Shown in pieces: positions 63,169-64,000 of a stretch of 64,000 nt of DNA. Each line of letters opens with the position of its first letter. The first letter of the stretch is position 1. The notes under the pieces are model-generated. The model worked only from the letters and a program-made list of their open reading frames with translations. It made no database searches and had not been told where the DNA came from. A program made the position numbers and the translations under genes. The stretch is from Mucilaginibacter sp. UR6-11 (GTDB taxonomy: Bacteria > Bacteroidota > Bacteroidia > Sphingobacteriales > Sphingobacteriaceae). The stretch lies in assembly GCF_020880695.1 (NCBI RefSeq), contig NZ_JAJIWO010000003.1, forward strand, positions 62,001 to 126,000, written 5' to 3'.

Positions 63169-64000
63169 TTGCGCCCCCCCTGTATATTAACCGACTGATA
63201 TAAATTAAGCATTAAATAATACTGCGCACCAAATATAAGGCTTGCCAATAAAATGTGTAAGGCCTGCGCATAAGGCGGTAAGGCCAGATATGACAACAAG
63301 ATCCCGGTAACCATTTGCAAAGTCAGCATCAGAAAAGTAAAGCTCATGATCTGCTGCTGTAATGAATGCCTGTTAAACGCACGGCGTATCAAGGCATATA
63401 ACATCACATTTATAACCACCACTAAAATGGCAACGTCCCGGTGTTGCGTAAAAATATCGCCGGCGTTTTTAATCCAGTCTGTACGGTAACCGCCTTGTAA
63501 GCGGGCAGATACCGCATCAATTTTTTCACGCACCTCTGTACCAAAAGTAATCTGCAAAATGCTGATTATCAGGGCAAGTACGGTTATAATATGCGTTATG
63601 GGATTTACATTAAGCTTTGGCCTGCCGTAAACTTTTGCCAGGTGATAAGTGGTAATACAGATAGCCAGTATGGCAAGGGCCAACAACAGGTGCACCGTTA
63701 TTATCCACGCCACCAGGTTGGTTGATACCACAATTGATCCTAACCAGGCTTGAAAGCCTATCAGTACCAGGTTAAATACGCTCAGAAACGGAATCAGTTT
63801 ATTGGCATCACGGTAACTGAAAGAGTATATTGCTGTCAATAATAAAAACAGGCCTGATGCCGCCCCTATTAAACGGTTAATATATTCCGTCCAGGTTTTG
63901 GCGGCGTTAAATTCTTCGGGAATCAATATGGATCTGTCTTCGCGCAGGCGACGGGCAAGGTCCGAATAGCCAAATACATCCAGTGTTTTAGCAAAACGCT
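63165..64000 (-). CDS. ctaA: Heme A synthase (COX15/CtaA), N-terminus beyond the window
   Basis: The frame is open from the window's right edge to a stop at 63165, so the N-terminus is missing. The visible part has AAKTWTEYINRLIGAASGLFLLLT, the quinone/heme-binding segment NLVAWIITVHLLLALAILA, FTQHRDVAILVVVINV and a last helix pair with LHILLASLIFGAQYYLML. The conserved His of each half are in place. It converts heme O to heme A, next to ctaB. Confidence 0.9.
   Translation of the reverse strand, partial: RFAKTLDVFGYSDLARRLREDRSILIPEEFNAAKTWTEYINRLIGAASGLFLLLTAIYSFSYRDANKLIPFLSVFNLVLIGFQAWLGSIVVSTNLVAWIITVHLLLALAILAICITTYHLAKVYGRPKLNVNPITHIITVLALIISILQITFGTEVREKIDAVSARLQGGYRTDWIKNAGDIFTQHRDVAILVVVINVMLYALIRRAFNRHSLQQQIMSFTFLMLTLQMVTGILLSYLALPPYAQALHILLASLIFGAQYYLMLNLYQSVNIQGGRK

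Overview
The window looks like chromosomal DNA of a Bacteroidota member, most likely family Sphingobacteriaceae (Mucilaginibacter or a close relative). The reasons are a complete gldKLMN set plus sprE of the type IX secretion system (T9SS), Bacteroidota-style promoters with a TAnnTTTG -7 element, an ATP synthase operon without the beta and epsilon genes, and a Bacteroidota-type cytochrome oxidase gene order. No rRNA, tRNA, CRISPR array, prophage or transposase gene was recognised. Both ends cut through genes: an M20 amidohydrolase on the left and heme A synthase on the right.

Layout. 1-8.2 kb: amidohydrolase, SPOR protein and secA, then a small family of secreted paralogues (one decayed), then purD. 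8.3-14.0 kb: the minus-strand ATP synthase operon atpZ-(membrane protein)-atpB-E-F-H-A-G. 14.1-21.1 kb: sprE, a class A penicillin-binding protein and uvrC on the plus strand. 21.2-28.0 kb: gldK-L-M-N and a DUF4271-hemD pair. 28.1-35.5 kb: a probable fructose-containing-glycan locus on the minus strand (LacI regulator, sugar porter, divergent GH32-like enzyme, ROK kinase, GH172/DUF2961 enzyme, phosphodiesterase). 35.6-43.9 kb: small metabolic and hypothetical genes, including hemW, a fasciclin protein, tandem JmjC/cupin-like proteins, a 489-bp non-coding inverted-repeat element and a PfkB sugar kinase. 44.1-49.6 kb: a VWA-MoxR pair, a metallophosphoesterase, a UbiA-like membrane protein and a methyltransferase. 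49.7-56.8 kb: a two-component system behind an S9-type lipoprotein that lacks its catalytic serine, then TPR, DUF4286 and rfbC genes. 56.9-64.0 kb: a long minus-strand run with heme A/heme O synthases, oxidase subunits III and IV, SCO, DUF420, DUF983, DUF2461 and an OmpA-type lipoprotein.

Functional themes. SprE and GldKLMN supply the core and motor of T9SS. The atp and cox/cta operons make up much of the respiratory ATP-generating machinery; the missing partners (atpD/atpC and oxidase subunits I/II) must lie elsewhere. The 28-35 kb locus has a near-consensus promoter with a LacI-type palindrome exactly filling its spacer, so it is probably autoregulated and sugar-induced.

The most unusual material is non-coding: the 489-bp nested inverted-repeat element, a 92-bp palindromic repeat with a decayed half copy, inverted heptad repeats in the spacers of the atp and cox operons, a 79-bp palindrome starting in a stop codon, and several -7 elements only 3-6 bases from a start codon.
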